Below, piece by piece: positions 33,790-42,850 of a DNA stretch of 64,000 nt (its first letter is position 1; every line of letters starts with the position of its first letter). Position numbers and translations under genes: made by a program. Under the pieces are notes generated by a model that worked only from the letters and a program-made list of their open reading frames with translations, had not been told where the DNA came from and did no database searches. This DNA comes from Phycisphaeraceae bacterium. Its GTDB lineage: Bacteria > Planctomycetota > Phycisphaerae > Phycisphaerales > UBA1924. The stretch lies in assembly GCA_019636495.1 (NCBI GenBank), contig JAHBXL010000020.1:1-64000 (forward strand), given 5' to 3'.

Positions 33790-35805
33790 ATGCCCAGAAC
33801 GCCACGCCCGCCGCACACTCCACCGGCCGCGCAAGTCGGCCCGGTCGCAGCGCGCGCGGTGGAGGCCGAGGTGCGCGGCAATGTGCTCGCGCAGCCCTTC
33901 GGCTCGGGCACCGTCGCCGACCTTGCGCTCCCGGACTCGTTTGTTCGACGCGTCGCGGACCGCGCCATCATCGACTCGTACAACGAGCGGTTTCGTGTCG
34001 TGGAGGACGATGCAGCGCGACCTGCTGCCCATCCCCGCGCGGCGGCGGCGGCGGACGGGGTCCGCGTGATTCGCGGCGTCACGTTCGGGCAGGATGCCGA
34101 TGGGCCCGACGAGCAGCGCGATGTGCCGCGGAACTTCGGCGGGCGCGGGGCGGGCGCGTTTGGCGTGACGCTGGCGGGACGAGGGGCCGCGTACGAGGCG
34201 CGGCGGGCACAGGAGATCGTGACGCGTCGCCTGGCGCGCGATGGCCTGCCGGCGACGGCGCTGGAGGCGGTGCGAACGCTCGGCCCGGCCGCGGCGGGGC
34301 AGGTCGATCTGCTGAAAGCGGCGCTGTCCGGCGTTGGCGTGCCCACGGACCTGCTGGCGATGTTCGAGTTGCCGGGCGCTGACGGATTCCCTCATGGTGA
34401 CGCCGCGGCGTGGATGGCGGCTCGTGTGCGCGCGGGCGACGCGGCCATGGCGGTTCGAGAGCGGCTTGGGCGCGCGGTGTTGCGTGCCGTGCCGAGCCTC
34501 GCGGGGTTTGAGCCGACCGATGATGCGGGCTCGCGCGTTCCGGTCGCAGCGCGGTTGCAGGTGACGCGCGGCGATGACTGGCTGGGCGAGGGAGATGGAG
34601 GCTCGATCGACGTGGCGCGGCAGGTCGCCGCGCTCGCGCCGGATGTGCCGCTGTTCATCGGCGTGCAGACGGCGCACGCGGCGGATCTCTGCGCGCACGC
34701 CTCGGAGTGGATGGCGCGGCGCAGCGCCGGCGTGACGATCATCGAGGAGGGCGCGCGGCTTTCCCAATGGGCCCAGGACAACGCGCGACCGGGGTGCATC
34801 GGGCGCGGCGGCAAACGCACGCCCGCCGCGCTGCTGCCGCGGTACGCATCGCGCCATGACGAACTCACCGCGTACGTGCCCGGCGACACGCACGCGGCGG
34901 AATCGCTTTCGAGCGCCGGGTTCGCCCTTGCGCGGTCGCCATTGCACTTCCAGGGAGGGAACCTGCTGGTCGTGGAGGACCGGGCGCGGCGCGAACGCGT
35001 GCTGCTGCTGGGCGAGGCGGAGGTGTACCGCAACATCGCGCTGGGCCTGACGCGGGACCAGGCCCTGGAGTTGTTCCGCGTTGAGTTCGCCGCGCAGCGG
35101 TGCGTGGTTGTGCCCGCGGCCTCATACCACCTGGACTACGAGGTCTTTGTCCGCACGGATGCGGATGGGCGGCCGGTCGCGTTTGTCGCCTCCGCGCTCG
35201 AGGGCGCGCGTGCCGTGGCCGGATCGGGCATTGCCGCGATGGAGCGCGCGGGCGTGTTGCCCGCGGGAGCGGCCGCGCCGGACAGGCTCGACGCGGTGTG
35301 GGCCGCTCTTGGAACGCACTTTGATCCGGCCTTCGGATTCCGCGCCACGGTCGCCGCGTGCTTCTCGAGCGGGACGGTTGTCGATCCCGGCGCGGCGGGA
35401 TTGCGGGTGATGCTGGAAGCGATGGACACGCTGGCCGCGGCGTCGGGACTCGACGAACGCCCCGAGGTCGCACGGGGTCTCAACGGGCACACGCTCGCGA
35501 TGCTCGCCGCGAGGCGTCGGACGCTGGATGACCGCATCGCGCTGCGGAGCACGATTGCCGAACTCGGTTGGCGCGTGGTCGAGACGAGCGCGATGCCCGC
35601 GGGTCGTCGCGGGGTATCGGTCCTCAATGCCGTGAACTGCGGCCCGATGGTCCTGATGCCCTTCGGCGCCGGCAATTGTCGGTCCGCCGAGGGCGCGGCG
35701 GCCGAGGCCGTGGCATCCAATGGATGCTCGGTCGCGGGAGTTCGGACTGCCGAGAGCCAACGACGGCACGGGGCCTTGCGCTGCGCCCTTGCGCTGCACG
35801 GATAA
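33790..35805 (+). CDS. Protein-arginine-deiminase-like enzyme (PAD C-terminal fold)
   Basis: A 671-residue protein. The C-terminal half carries, in order, all the active-site motifs of protein-arginine deiminases: WAQD (Asp330), QGGNLLVV (389-391), YHLDYEVFV (His447, Asp449) and VNCGPMV (Cys617). In animal PADs these residues convert arginine to citrulline, so a guanidine-hydrolysing activity is likely. The N-terminal 300 residues are alanine-rich and match no domain I know; no calcium-site signature was recognised. There is no clear signal peptide. An earlier GTG at 33766 is possible. The substrate (protein or small guanidine compound) cannot be told from sequence. Confidence 0.72.
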   Translation: MPRTPRPPHTPPAAQVGPVAARAVEAEVRGNVLAQPFGSGTVADLALPDSFVRRVADRAIIDSYNERFRVVEDDAARPAAHPRAAAAADGVRVIRGVTFGQDADGPDEQRDVPRNFGGRGAGAFGVTLAGRGAAYEARRAQEIVTRRLARDGLPATALEAVRTLGPAAAGQVDLLKAALSGVGVPTDLLAMFELPGADGFPHGDAAAWMAARVRAGDAAMAVRERLGRAVLRAVPSLAGFEPTDDAGSRVPVAARLQVTRGDDWLGEGDGGSIDVARQVAALAPDVPLFIGVQTAHAADLCAHASEWMARRSAGVTIIEEGARLSQWAQDNARPGCIGRGGKRTPAALLPRYASRHDELTAYVPGDTHAAESLSSAGFALARSPLHFQGGNLLVVEDRARRERVLLLGEAEVYRNIALGLTRDQALELFRVEFAAQRCVVVPAASYHLDYEVFVRTDADGRPVAFVASALEGARAVAGSGIAAMERAGVLPAGAAAPDRLDAVWAALGTHFDPAFGFRATVAACFSSGTVVDPGAAGLRVMLEAMDTLAAASGLDERPEVARGLNGHTLAMLAARRRTLDDRIALRSTIAELGWRVVETSAMPAGRRGVSVLNAVNCGPMVLMPFGAGNCRSAEGAAAEAVASNGCSVAGVRTAESQRRHGALRCALALHG

Positions 35806-36207
35806 CCCGGCACCGCTACTGAGTACTTATCGGAATACGAACATTGGTCTGAAAACGCCGGGAGTCTCCCGATTCCGGGCAATCTGTGTAGCACAACCCC
35901 AAATGATCCTGTATTCTGAAACAGTTCGGCGGAGGCCGGTGCATCCGCCGCCCTTGGACTGTCGTATAACGCTCGTCTGGATCCGGCGCGTTCGCGCTGA
36001 GCCAAACGACGTTCCGTAGTGGAGAGTCAAACCCCGGACAGGTGTCGCGTGGTGCATCATCCCGGCCTGCATGGGGAGGGTCGGTCTGTGCGATGCCCGC
36101 CGATCCGCACCGGGCGCGGTTTGAGGAATCAAGGATCCTGCCCGCAAACTGCGGGATCAACAAGCGTTGTGTTCGGTCCGTCTCGTTCACGTAGAAGAGG
36201 TGAAGAC
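35806..36207. other. Intergenic region upstream of dockerin-tailed protein
   Basis: Four hundred bases without a credible gene on either strand. It must contain the promoter of the gene at 36208. TATAAC occurs at about 35965 but has no well-spaced -35 box. No repeat or RNA gene was recognised. Confidence 0.4.
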
Positions 36208-37665
36208 ATGAGCAGAATGACAGGGAAACAGGTGCTGGGGATGGCCACGGCGGCCGCGGCCTTGGCGTCGTTCGCGGGCCTTGCGCAAGGCCAATGCCAG
36301 ACCGCACAAGGTCCGGACGTGATCGTCGGTGACTCGCAGGACATCCAGAACCACACGAACACGGGCAGCCAGGACTCGATTTCGCTCGGCAGCGTGTCGT
36401 GCAACGTCGGCACGCAGAACCTGCTGTGGATCGCCAGCGACAACCGGCACCCGGTGATCGGTGGCACGCTGTATCGGTACTACGAGACCGATGGGCATGC
36501 CCGGTTCGAGCAACTCGGGCAGAGTTGGCTCAAGCACGGCTTCACGGCCCTGACGCAGAACCTCTGCTGCACGTGCAGCGGCCAGGGCGGCTCGGTGCTC
36601 GGCGTCGGCTGCTCCGACCCGTACACCGCGGCCCGCAACGGTTCGCAGACCGGCCTTGGCCCGAAGTGGCAGGTCAACGCCAGCACCGGCATCTTCACCT
36701 ACCCGCCCGCGAACCCCTCGTGGAGCGGCACCCAGGCTCGTCGCCTGCAGTTCCCGACCACCGGCCTGACCGCCAGCAACACGCTCCCCATCGGTGGTGG
36801 CAGCGCGGTCCGGTACATCTCCGAGGTGCAGTACGTCGCGCAGGACGATGCCGCGGCGGGCAACAAGTTCAACAACTCGTCGTACCGTCTCAACACCGTC
36901 TCGCTCGCCGGCTCGAACATGACGTTCTCGTTCGCGGCGGCGACGGTTCGGCAGAAGGCGGCCATCGAGTGGTGGGCGACGGTCGATCAGCAGGTCCTGC
37001 AGACCACGGTCATCGTTCCGAACGGAGCGACGGGCCCGGCGGGCGGCGAGGGCAAGTTCATCGTGTCCTCCCGCGCGTACGACCTGGGCGGCGGCACCTG
37101 GCACTACGAGTACGCCGTGTACAACCAGTGCTCGCACCGCTCCGCGGGGATGTTTGAGATCCCGGTTCCGAGCGGCGTCACGGTTTCGGACCTTGGCTTC
37201 AACAGCGTGCCCTACTACAACGGCGATGGCGAGGGGAACGTGAACCGCTCCAACACGCCGTGGGCGACCGACACCACCGGCAACAAGGTGCAGTGGTACA
37301 CCCAGACGATGGCTGAGAATGTCAACGCCAACGCGATCCGCTGGGGCACGATGTACAACTTCCGGTTCCGCGCCAACACGCCGCCGGATGAGGGCAACGC
37401 CACGATCGGCCTGTGGCGCCCGGCTGTCGGCATCGAGCCGACGAGCATCACCGCGCGGGTCAAACTGCCCTCGATGCCGACGGGCACGCCGTGCCCGGCC
37501 GACTGGGATGGAAGCACGGAGGTCGATGTCGGGGACATCTTCGCGTTCCTGGCCGACTGGTTCGCCAGCGATCCCGCGGCGTACAACTTTGGCGGCACGC
37601 CCGGTGTGCCGGCGATCTTCGCCTACCTCTCCGAGTGGTTCGCCCACGGCGTCGGCCCCTGCTGA
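36208..37665 (+). CDS. Secreted protein with GC-type dockerin tail
   Basis: A 485-residue exported protein. A signal peptide (VLGMATAAAALASFAGLAQG) precedes a cysteine-containing region that opens CQTAQGPDVIVGD. The middle is beta-rich and resembles no enzyme I recognise. The C-terminus, CPADWDGSTEVDVGDIFAFLADWFA...FAYLSEWFAHGVGPC, is the dockerin-like tail with one DxDGSxxVDVxD calcium loop, ending in the typical Gly-Pro-Cys. The tail may sort or anchor the protein outside the cell. AGAGG lies ahead of the ATG. A strong terminator follows the stop codon, so the gene is probably transcribed alone. Confidence 0.85.
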   Translation: MSRMTGKQVLGMATAAAALASFAGLAQGQCQTAQGPDVIVGDSQDIQNHTNTGSQDSISLGSVSCNVGTQNLLWIASDNRHPVIGGTLYRYYETDGHARFEQLGQSWLKHGFTALTQNLCCTCSGQGGSVLGVGCSDPYTAARNGSQTGLGPKWQVNASTGIFTYPPANPSWSGTQARRLQFPTTGLTASNTLPIGGGSAVRYISEVQYVAQDDAAAGNKFNNSSYRLNTVSLAGSNMTFSFAAATVRQKAAIEWWATVDQQVLQTTVIVPNGATGPAGGEGKFIVSSRAYDLGGGTWHYEYAVYNQCSHRSAGMFEIPVPSGVTVSDLGFNSVPYYNGDGEGNVNRSNTPWATDTTGNKVQWYTQTMAENVNANAIRWGTMYNFRFRANTPPDEGNATIGLWRPAVGIEPTSITARVKLPSMPTGTPCPADWDGSTEVDVGDIFAFLADWFASDPAAYNFGGTPGVPAIFAYLSEWFAHGVGPC

Positions 37666-37703
37666 TCCGCCGCTGAACCGACAGGATTCGTCACAACGCA
37701 GAG

Positions 37704-37730
37704 CCCCCGCCGGCAACGGCGGGGGTTTTT
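37704..37730 (+). terminator. Rho-independent terminator
   Basis: Perfect nine-pair stem CCCCCGCCG / CGGCGGGGG around a GCAA loop, followed by TTTTT. It lies 39 bases after the stop of the dockerin-tailed gene. Confidence 0.92.
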
Positions 37731-37825
37731 CATTTTGACTGGTCGGTATGGCGATGGACCGCTGATACGAATCGCTGCGCGGCGGCACAGCATCCCACAG
37801 CCTGAAAACTGATGCCACATCCGCG

Positions 37826-38572
37826 CTACGGCAAGTCCGCCGCGGCGGCGGGCCGAACGAGGCGGATGCGCCCGGCGTCGTCACGCTGGGTGACTCCGAG
37901 TTCGATGAGCGCGGCGAGCGCGGCGGCCTGTTCGGCCTGTTTTTTGCTCGCGCCCCACGTGGATGGGAACCGGCGTCCGCCGATCTCCACGCACAACTCG
38001 AAGGCCTTGGAGTGGTCCGGCCCCTTCTCGTCGAGGACGATGTAGGTCGCGGCATCGCCGAACTGCTGCTGCGCGACCTGCTGCAGGAGCGACTTGTAGT
38101 TGTCCTGGTGGCCGCTGGCGTAGGCATCGCGGATGACGGGCTGGAGCAACGGGCGGAGGAACGCGCGGGCCGCACTCAGCCCGCCGTCGAGATAGACCGC
38201 GGCAACCATGGCCTCCATGATGCCCGCGGCGAGCGACTGCGGGAGTTCGCGGTGGGTCTGCATGCCCTTGCCAAGCATGATGAGACCGTCGAGCCCCATG
38301 CGCCGTGCCATGACAGCGCAACTGGCGCGGCTGACGACCAGCGACTTGATCTTGGTCATCTCGCCCTCGAGCAACTCGGGGTAGAGGGTGAACACCTCTT
38401 CGCAACAGATCAGACCGAGTACGGCGTCGCCGAGAAACTCGAGCCGCTCGTTGCTGTGGAGGCGGCTGTCGGTCAGGGACGCGTGCGTGAGCGCGGTGCC
38501 CAGCAGCGAAGAATCCGCAAACCGATAGCCCAGGGCTTGCTGAGCCTTCTCAAGACGCTCTTCCAAAGGCAT
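37826..38572 (-). CDS. rnc: Ribonuclease III
   Basis: Cleaves double-stranded RNA in rRNA maturation and mRNA decay. The catalytic signature NERLEFLGDAVLGL is present, as is the second acidic cluster around AGIMEAMVAAVYLDGG. A dsRNA-binding domain fills the C-terminus (FGDAATYIVLDEKGPDHSKAF...GASKKQAEQAAA). I used the ATG at 38572 (MPLEERLEKAQQALGYRF), giving 248 residues, the normal size; upstream in-frame ATGs would add a non-conserved lead. It is divergent from bL34 and has no acpP or era neighbour. Confidence 0.95.
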   Translation of the reverse strand: MPLEERLEKAQQALGYRFADSSLLGTALTHASLTDSRLHSNERLEFLGDAVLGLICCEEVFTLYPELLEGEMTKIKSLVVSRASCAVMARRMGLDGLIMLGKGMQTHRELPQSLAAGIMEAMVAAVYLDGGLSAARAFLRPLLQPVIRDAYASGHQDNYKSLLQQVAQQQFGDAATYIVLDEKGPDHSKAFELCVEIGGRRFPSTWGASKKQAEQAAALAALIELGVTQRDDAGRIRLVRPAAAADLP

Positions 38573-38950
38573 GCGCGGCGGCACCTCCGGCCGCGTCGGT
38601 CCGGTGTGCATCCGGCCCGCCACGCGGCCATACTTCGGTACAGGTGCGCCTGCTCAACAGCCGCCGCTTTGGTCGCGATTATCGGACGCGACCCGCGGGC
38701 CGCGGAGCGGCCCAACGGCGGCCGGTGAGCAATCGCTCCCGGCCATGCCCCCTTGTGTTCCCTCGGCCGCGGGCGAACGGATCGCCTCGGCCGCCGGCCG
38801 CGCACAGTCGGCCACCCGCTACGAATGTACCATACGTCGGGCCTGATGCACGGGTTTGAGCGGTTTTTGGAGCGGAATCGGGCGTCCGGCGGTCCGGGCG
38901 CCTAGTATCGCGGCCCACGCCCGAGCGGGGCGGGTTTGGAGACCGATGCC
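38573..38950. other. Divergent intergenic region rnc/rpmH
   Basis: About 380 bases with no supported gene. TAGTAT near 38910 could be a -10 box for the bL34 gene, but no good -35 was seen. No recognisable RNase P, SRP or 6S RNA motif was found. Confidence 0.4.
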
Positions 38951-39103
38951 ATGGGTATGCACTACGAGAAGCGGATCAGCCGCATCAAGCGGAAGCGCAA
39001 GTGCGGGTTCCGCGCGCGGATGAAAACCAAGGCCGGTCGCAAGATCATGAACGCCAAGCGCCGCGCCGGTCGGTCGTTGAACGTCGCCGACAAGATGCAG
39101 TAA
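38951..39103 (+). CDS. rpmH: Ribosomal protein bL34
   Basis: A 50-residue, strongly basic protein: MGMHYEKRISRIKRKRKCGF, then RARMKTKAGRKIM and AKRRAGRSLNV. The GFRxRMxTxxGRxI core with KRRAxGR is the bL34 signature; the N-terminus differs from the usual MKRTFQPS. It is a structural protein of the large ribosomal subunit. Another ATG six bases downstream (38957) is possible. Unusually, it is not followed by rnpA or yidC, nor near dnaA; the HD-GYP gene converges on it. Confidence 0.9.
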   Translation: MGMHYEKRISRIKRKRKCGFRARMKTKAGRKIMNAKRRAGRSLNVADKMQ

Positions 39104-39139
39104 GCCCCCGCTTCGCCGCGCGACGGATCGAGCGGCTCG

Positions 39140-39802
39140 CTACGCGAGGCGCGAGGCGTGGATCGCCGCGGGCGGGATCTGCCCGTAGGCGGGCAGGTCG
39201 CACCGGTCGTTGAAGTACTCCAGCACCCAGGCCAGCCGCCCGGACCTGTAAAGGTCCAGGAAGGCGTCGACGCACAACCCGCAGTAGCGCGTGCCGCGGC
39301 CGCGCTCGATCTCGCGGGCGGCGATGTCCCCCGCGCCGGGTCCGGACCGGTCGAGGTAGGGTCGCGCGCTGGTCATGGCGTCGAAGGCGTCGATGACGGC
39401 GAAGAACCGCGCAGCGCGGGGGATGTCGTTGCCCGCCAGACCGTCGGGGTAGCCGAGTCCATCGGCGCGTTCGTGGTGCGAGCGGACCAGTTCGCAGACC
39501 AGCGGGTCGTCGATGCCGGCGGTGCGCAGATGTTCGAGCCCGAGCAGGGTGTGCCGGCGCATGATCGCCCACTCGTCCTCGTTGAGCGGGCCGGGCTTCT
39601 TCAGGATGCGGTCGGGGATGTCGATCTTGCCGATGTCGTGCAGCGCAGCGCCGATCGAGAGCCGCTCGATGATCGCCGGTTCGAGACCGAAGCGCTCGGC
39701 GAGCGCCCGCGTATAGAGCACGACGCGCCAGGTGTGCGCGGCGGTGTAGCCGTCCTTGTCCTCGAGGCTCCTGACCAGCGCGTGAACGGATGCGGGGGTC
39801 AT
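39140..39802 (-). CDS. HD-GYP domain protein
   Basis: A 220-residue stand-alone HD-GYP domain. The metal ligands are visible as H..V..YT near the N-terminus, ALHDIGKIDIPD and HHERADGLGYPDGL, the last being the HD-GYP motif itself. Family members hydrolyse cyclic di-GMP to pGpG or GMP. There is no receiver, PAS or transmembrane segment, so control must come from partners or expression. The start is only seven bases after the lipA stop, so it is probably co-transcribed with lipA. Confidence 0.88.
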   Translation of the reverse strand: MTPASVHALVRSLEDKDGYTAAHTWRVVLYTRALAERFGLEPAIIERLSIGAALHDIGKIDIPDRILKKPGPLNEDEWAIMRRHTLLGLEHLRTAGIDDPLVCELVRSHHERADGLGYPDGLAGNDIPRAARFFAVIDAFDAMTSARPYLDRSGPGAGDIAAREIERGRGTRYCGLCVDAFLDLYRSGRLAWVLEYFNDRCDLPAYGQIPPAAIHASRLA

Positions 39803-39809
39803 GGCCGGA

Positions 39810-40928
39810 TCAGCCCCGCCCGCGCCGGTCGCGCTCGGCCTCGATGGTGCTCAGCACGTCGGCCTGGTGGTCGGCGTGGTAACTCGAGCGCACGAGCGGG
39901 CCGCTCTCGACGACCTTGAAACCCGCCGCGAGTCCGGCGGCTTTGAACGCCGCGAACTGCTCGGGCGCGACCCAGCGGTCGACGGGCAGGTGGTTCCGCG
40001 TGGGCTGGAGGTACTGCCCGATGGTGAGGATGTCGCAGGAATCGTTGTCGCCGAGAGGCGCGGCGGCTCGGGTGCCGCGCTGGACGAGTTCGAGCAGTTC
40101 GTGGACTTCGTCGTCGCGCTCGCCGATACCGACCATGATGCCGGTCTTGGCGACCATGCCCGCGGCCTTGACGCGGCGCAGCAGTTCGATGGAGCGCTCG
40201 AACTTCGCGCTCGGTCGCACGGCGGGATACATGCGGCGCACGGTCTCGAGATTGTGATTGATGATGTGCGGCCGGGCATCGATGACCTGCTGGAGCGCCG
40301 CCGCATCGCCCTCGAAGTCCGGGATCAGGACTTCGATCGACATGCCCGGGCAGGCCTCGCGCGAGCGGGAGATGGTCTCGGCCCAGATCGATGCGCCCCC
40401 ATCGGCCAACTCATCGCGATTGACGCTGGTGATCACGATGTGGCGCAGGTTCGCGCCCTCGAACATGAGACGCAGGCTTTCGGCCACGCGGCGGGGCTCA
40501 TCGCGGTCGAGCGTTGCCGGCCGGCCGGTCTTGACGTTGCAGAAGCCGCACGCCCGGGTGCAGGTGTCGCCGAGGATCATGATCGTGGCGACGCCCCGCG
40601 CCCAACATTCCCCCATATTAGGGCATCCTGCCTCCTGGCAGACGGTGTGCAGTTTGTGGCTGTCAACAATCTCCCTTAATCTGGTGTATCCTGGCCCGCC
40701 GGGCACTTTGGCGCGGAGCCAAGAGGGCTTCTTCTTGTTGGCCAGTTGCTGGGCTTCGCCCTCCTGGTTGTTCAGGATCATGCCGGTCAGGCTGATGAGC
40801 GGCGCGTCCACTCGTTTGAGGGGGTCGCCTCCGAGCGGGCGAGGGTGGCGCGCGATGGTGCGTGCGATCCCGGCATCGGCCGCGGCGGCGCTTTCGGAAG
40901 GTTGGGAACTGAAAGTCTCGCGGCTCAT
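39810..40928 (-). CDS. lipA: Lipoyl synthase
   Basis: Radical-SAM enzyme that inserts two sulfurs into protein-bound octanoyl groups to make lipoate. Both clusters are present: the auxiliary cluster ligands CQEAGCPNMGEC and the radical-SAM motif CTRACGFC. GGPGYTRLREIV and LQPTRNHLPVDRWV also fit. The 372-residue length includes an N-terminal extension of about 50 residues; a shorter form could start at MILNNQEG. No lipB is adjacent. It probably shares an operon with the HD-GYP gene. Confidence 0.96.
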   Translation of the reverse strand: MSRETFSSQPSESAAAADAGIARTIARHPRPLGGDPLKRVDAPLISLTGMILNNQEGEAQQLANKKKPSWLRAKVPGGPGYTRLREIVDSHKLHTVCQEAGCPNMGECWARGVATIMILGDTCTRACGFCNVKTGRPATLDRDEPRRVAESLRLMFEGANLRHIVITSVNRDELADGGASIWAETISRSREACPGMSIEVLIPDFEGDAAALQQVIDARPHIINHNLETVRRMYPAVRPSAKFERSIELLRRVKAAGMVAKTGIMVGIGERDDEVHELLELVQRGTRAAAPLGDNDSCDILTIGQYLQPTRNHLPVDRWVAPEQFAAFKAAGLAAGFKVVESGPLVRSSYHADHQADVLSTIEAERDRRGRG

Positions 40929-41174
40929 GGGATGGATGAACAGTAGGTCGGGCGGATTCGTAGGGCGGGTGCTCGAAGCGGCGCACCCGCGGTGTCAGTT
41001 TGCAAGAGCAGGCGAGCCGTATGCAAGTGTTACGGGCCGATCTGTTTGTGCGCGAGATTTGCGCCGATGCCGATTCAAGAGCCGATAAACAACGCCCGAT
41101 CAGGCAGTTGGCCGAAGGGCTGGTTGCGCGGAGAGATCGCGCATCAACGAAGGTGTCCTGCAAGGAGTGAGCCA

Positions 41175-42692
41175 GTGCTGAAGAACTTCCCCGCGCTGTT
41201 GAAGACCCGTCGGCCCGTCCGTGCCCTTGCGATGGCCGCCGGACTTGCCGCGGCGGGCGCCGGCCTTGGCGGGTGCGAAGTGGACTCGTTCTTCGACCAG
41301 TCGGTCATCGGGCGCTGGGAGCACACGCCGACGATCATGCCGATCCAGACGCGGATCGCGAGCATCGAGGACGACACGGGCGAGTATGTCCGCGCGACGC
41401 CGGTGCAGCCCGGAGACCTGGTGCCCGATGCCGATGAGCACCGCTTCACGCCGGGCGACGTGGTGGAGATCCGCATCCGCGATTTCTTCCAACTTCAGGC
41501 CGAGGAGCGTTTCGAGCGCATCATCGATCGGACGGGATACATCGACATCACGCGGCTGGGCTCGCTTCAGATCGAGGGCAAGACGGTCACGCAGTCGCGA
41601 GAGATGATCGAAGAGGCGATCCGGAACGCACGGATCCAGGACAAGCCGGTCGTCACCGTGACGCCTTTGCAGTTGCGCCGGCAGACCTTCTCGATGCTCG
41701 GCGCGGTGCAGAATCCCGGGCAGTATTTCATCTCGACGCGTGACTACCGGCTTCTCGAGGGCATCACCGCCGCGGGGGGCATCAACGAGACCATCCCCAG
41801 CATCTTTGTGATCCGGCAGGAGTATGTCGGCGCTGCGCCCCCGGGTGTGACTCGCCCAACGCAGGAGCGGCCCCGCCGCTGGCAGGACCAGCAGCCCGAG
41901 CGCGACCAGCAGGAGGGCCAGAACCTCATCGACCTGATCGACGACCTGACCAAGCCCGCGCCGGCCGTGGTCGGTCATCGCGATGTGGCATCGGCCGTCC
42001 CGGTTCGCGCCGCTGCGCGGCAGCAGCCCCCAATCGACATCCCTGACTCGACCGCCCGTCCCACGGACCGCGCGCCCGAGCCCGCCTCGCCGCGCTCCAA
42101 CTGGCAGTTTGTCAACGGGCAGTGGGTCCAGAACGGCGCGCCGGTGCGACTGCCCGAGGACGCCGACCCGCTCTCTGGAGCCGGCGGCGAACCTCAGGTT
42201 GTGCAGCGCGTGATCGAAGTTCCGGTTGCCCCGCTGCTGGCCGGCCAGGCCGATGTGAACATCGTGCTCCGGCCTTCGGATGTGGTCCGAGTTCCGCCGC
42301 CGCGATCGGGCCTGGTGTACATCAACGGCGCGGTGGGCCGGCCGGGCCCCTACGGCTTGCCGTCGGACGGCAGACTGACATTGCTGCGTGCGTTGACCTC
42401 GGCGGGCGGGCTGAACGGCCTGGCCGTACCCGAGCGTGTCGACCTGACGCGCGTGGTCGGCAAGGACCGGCAGGCCACGATCCGTCTGAATCTGCGGGCG
42501 ATTGCCGAGCAAACCCAGCCGGACATCTACCTGAAGCCGGACGACATGATCAATGTCGGAACCTCGTTCTGGGCCTATCCGCTCGCGATCATCAGGGGCG
42601 GTTTCCGGGCTTCGTACGGGTTCGGGTTCATTCTGGACCGGAACTTTGCCGGCAACGTGTTCGGCGCGGACAGGTCATTCAACAACAACTGA
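41175..42692 (+). CDS. Polysaccharide export lipoprotein (Wza-like, SLBB)
   Basis: A 505-residue outer-membrane export protein. The signal ends in a lipobox (GAGLGGCEV, Cys34). A PES domain (RFTPGDVVEIRIRDFFQLQAEE) is followed by an SLBB domain (QTFSMLGAVQNPGQYF). A proline-rich insert (about 215-320) separates it from a second SLBB (YINGAVGRPGPYGLPSDG). The GTG start at 41175 has AAGGAG eight bases ahead, better than any ATG upstream. It opens the exopolysaccharide cluster and would form the outer-membrane channel for the polymer. Confidence 0.88.
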   Translation: MLKNFPALLKTRRPVRALAMAAGLAAAGAGLGGCEVDSFFDQSVIGRWEHTPTIMPIQTRIASIEDDTGEYVRATPVQPGDLVPDADEHRFTPGDVVEIRIRDFFQLQAEERFERIIDRTGYIDITRLGSLQIEGKTVTQSREMIEEAIRNARIQDKPVVTVTPLQLRRQTFSMLGAVQNPGQYFISTRDYRLLEGITAAGGINETIPSIFVIRQEYVGAAPPGVTRPTQERPRRWQDQQPERDQQEGQNLIDLIDDLTKPAPAVVGHRDVASAVPVRAAARQQPPIDIPDSTARPTDRAPEPASPRSNWQFVNGQWVQNGAPVRLPEDADPLSGAGGEPQVVQRVIEVPVAPLLAGQADVNIVLRPSDVVRVPPPRSGLVYINGAVGRPGPYGLPSDGRLTLLRALTSAGGLNGLAVPERVDLTRVVGKDRQATIRLNLRAIAEQTQPDIYLKPDDMINVGTSFWAYPLAIIRGGFRASYGFGFILDRNFAGNVFGADRSFNNN

Positions 42693-42850
42693 TGGCTGGT
42701 CGGCGGTCCGCGGACATCGTCGCAAACGGCAGAGATTGCGCGAACCTGCGTCGCAGGCCCGTTGAAGCCGCGAACTGCGCGAGCCGATTGGCGTAGAAGG
42801 CTCGCGGCGATGCCGCGCGCCGTCCGGGAACTGCGAAGAATGGAGTCTCT

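Noticed and set aside
28646..33823. Minus-strand frame of 1725 codons
   Set aside because: Antisense to the secreted beta-helix protein and the ANTAR regulator; repetitive only because the sense gene is.
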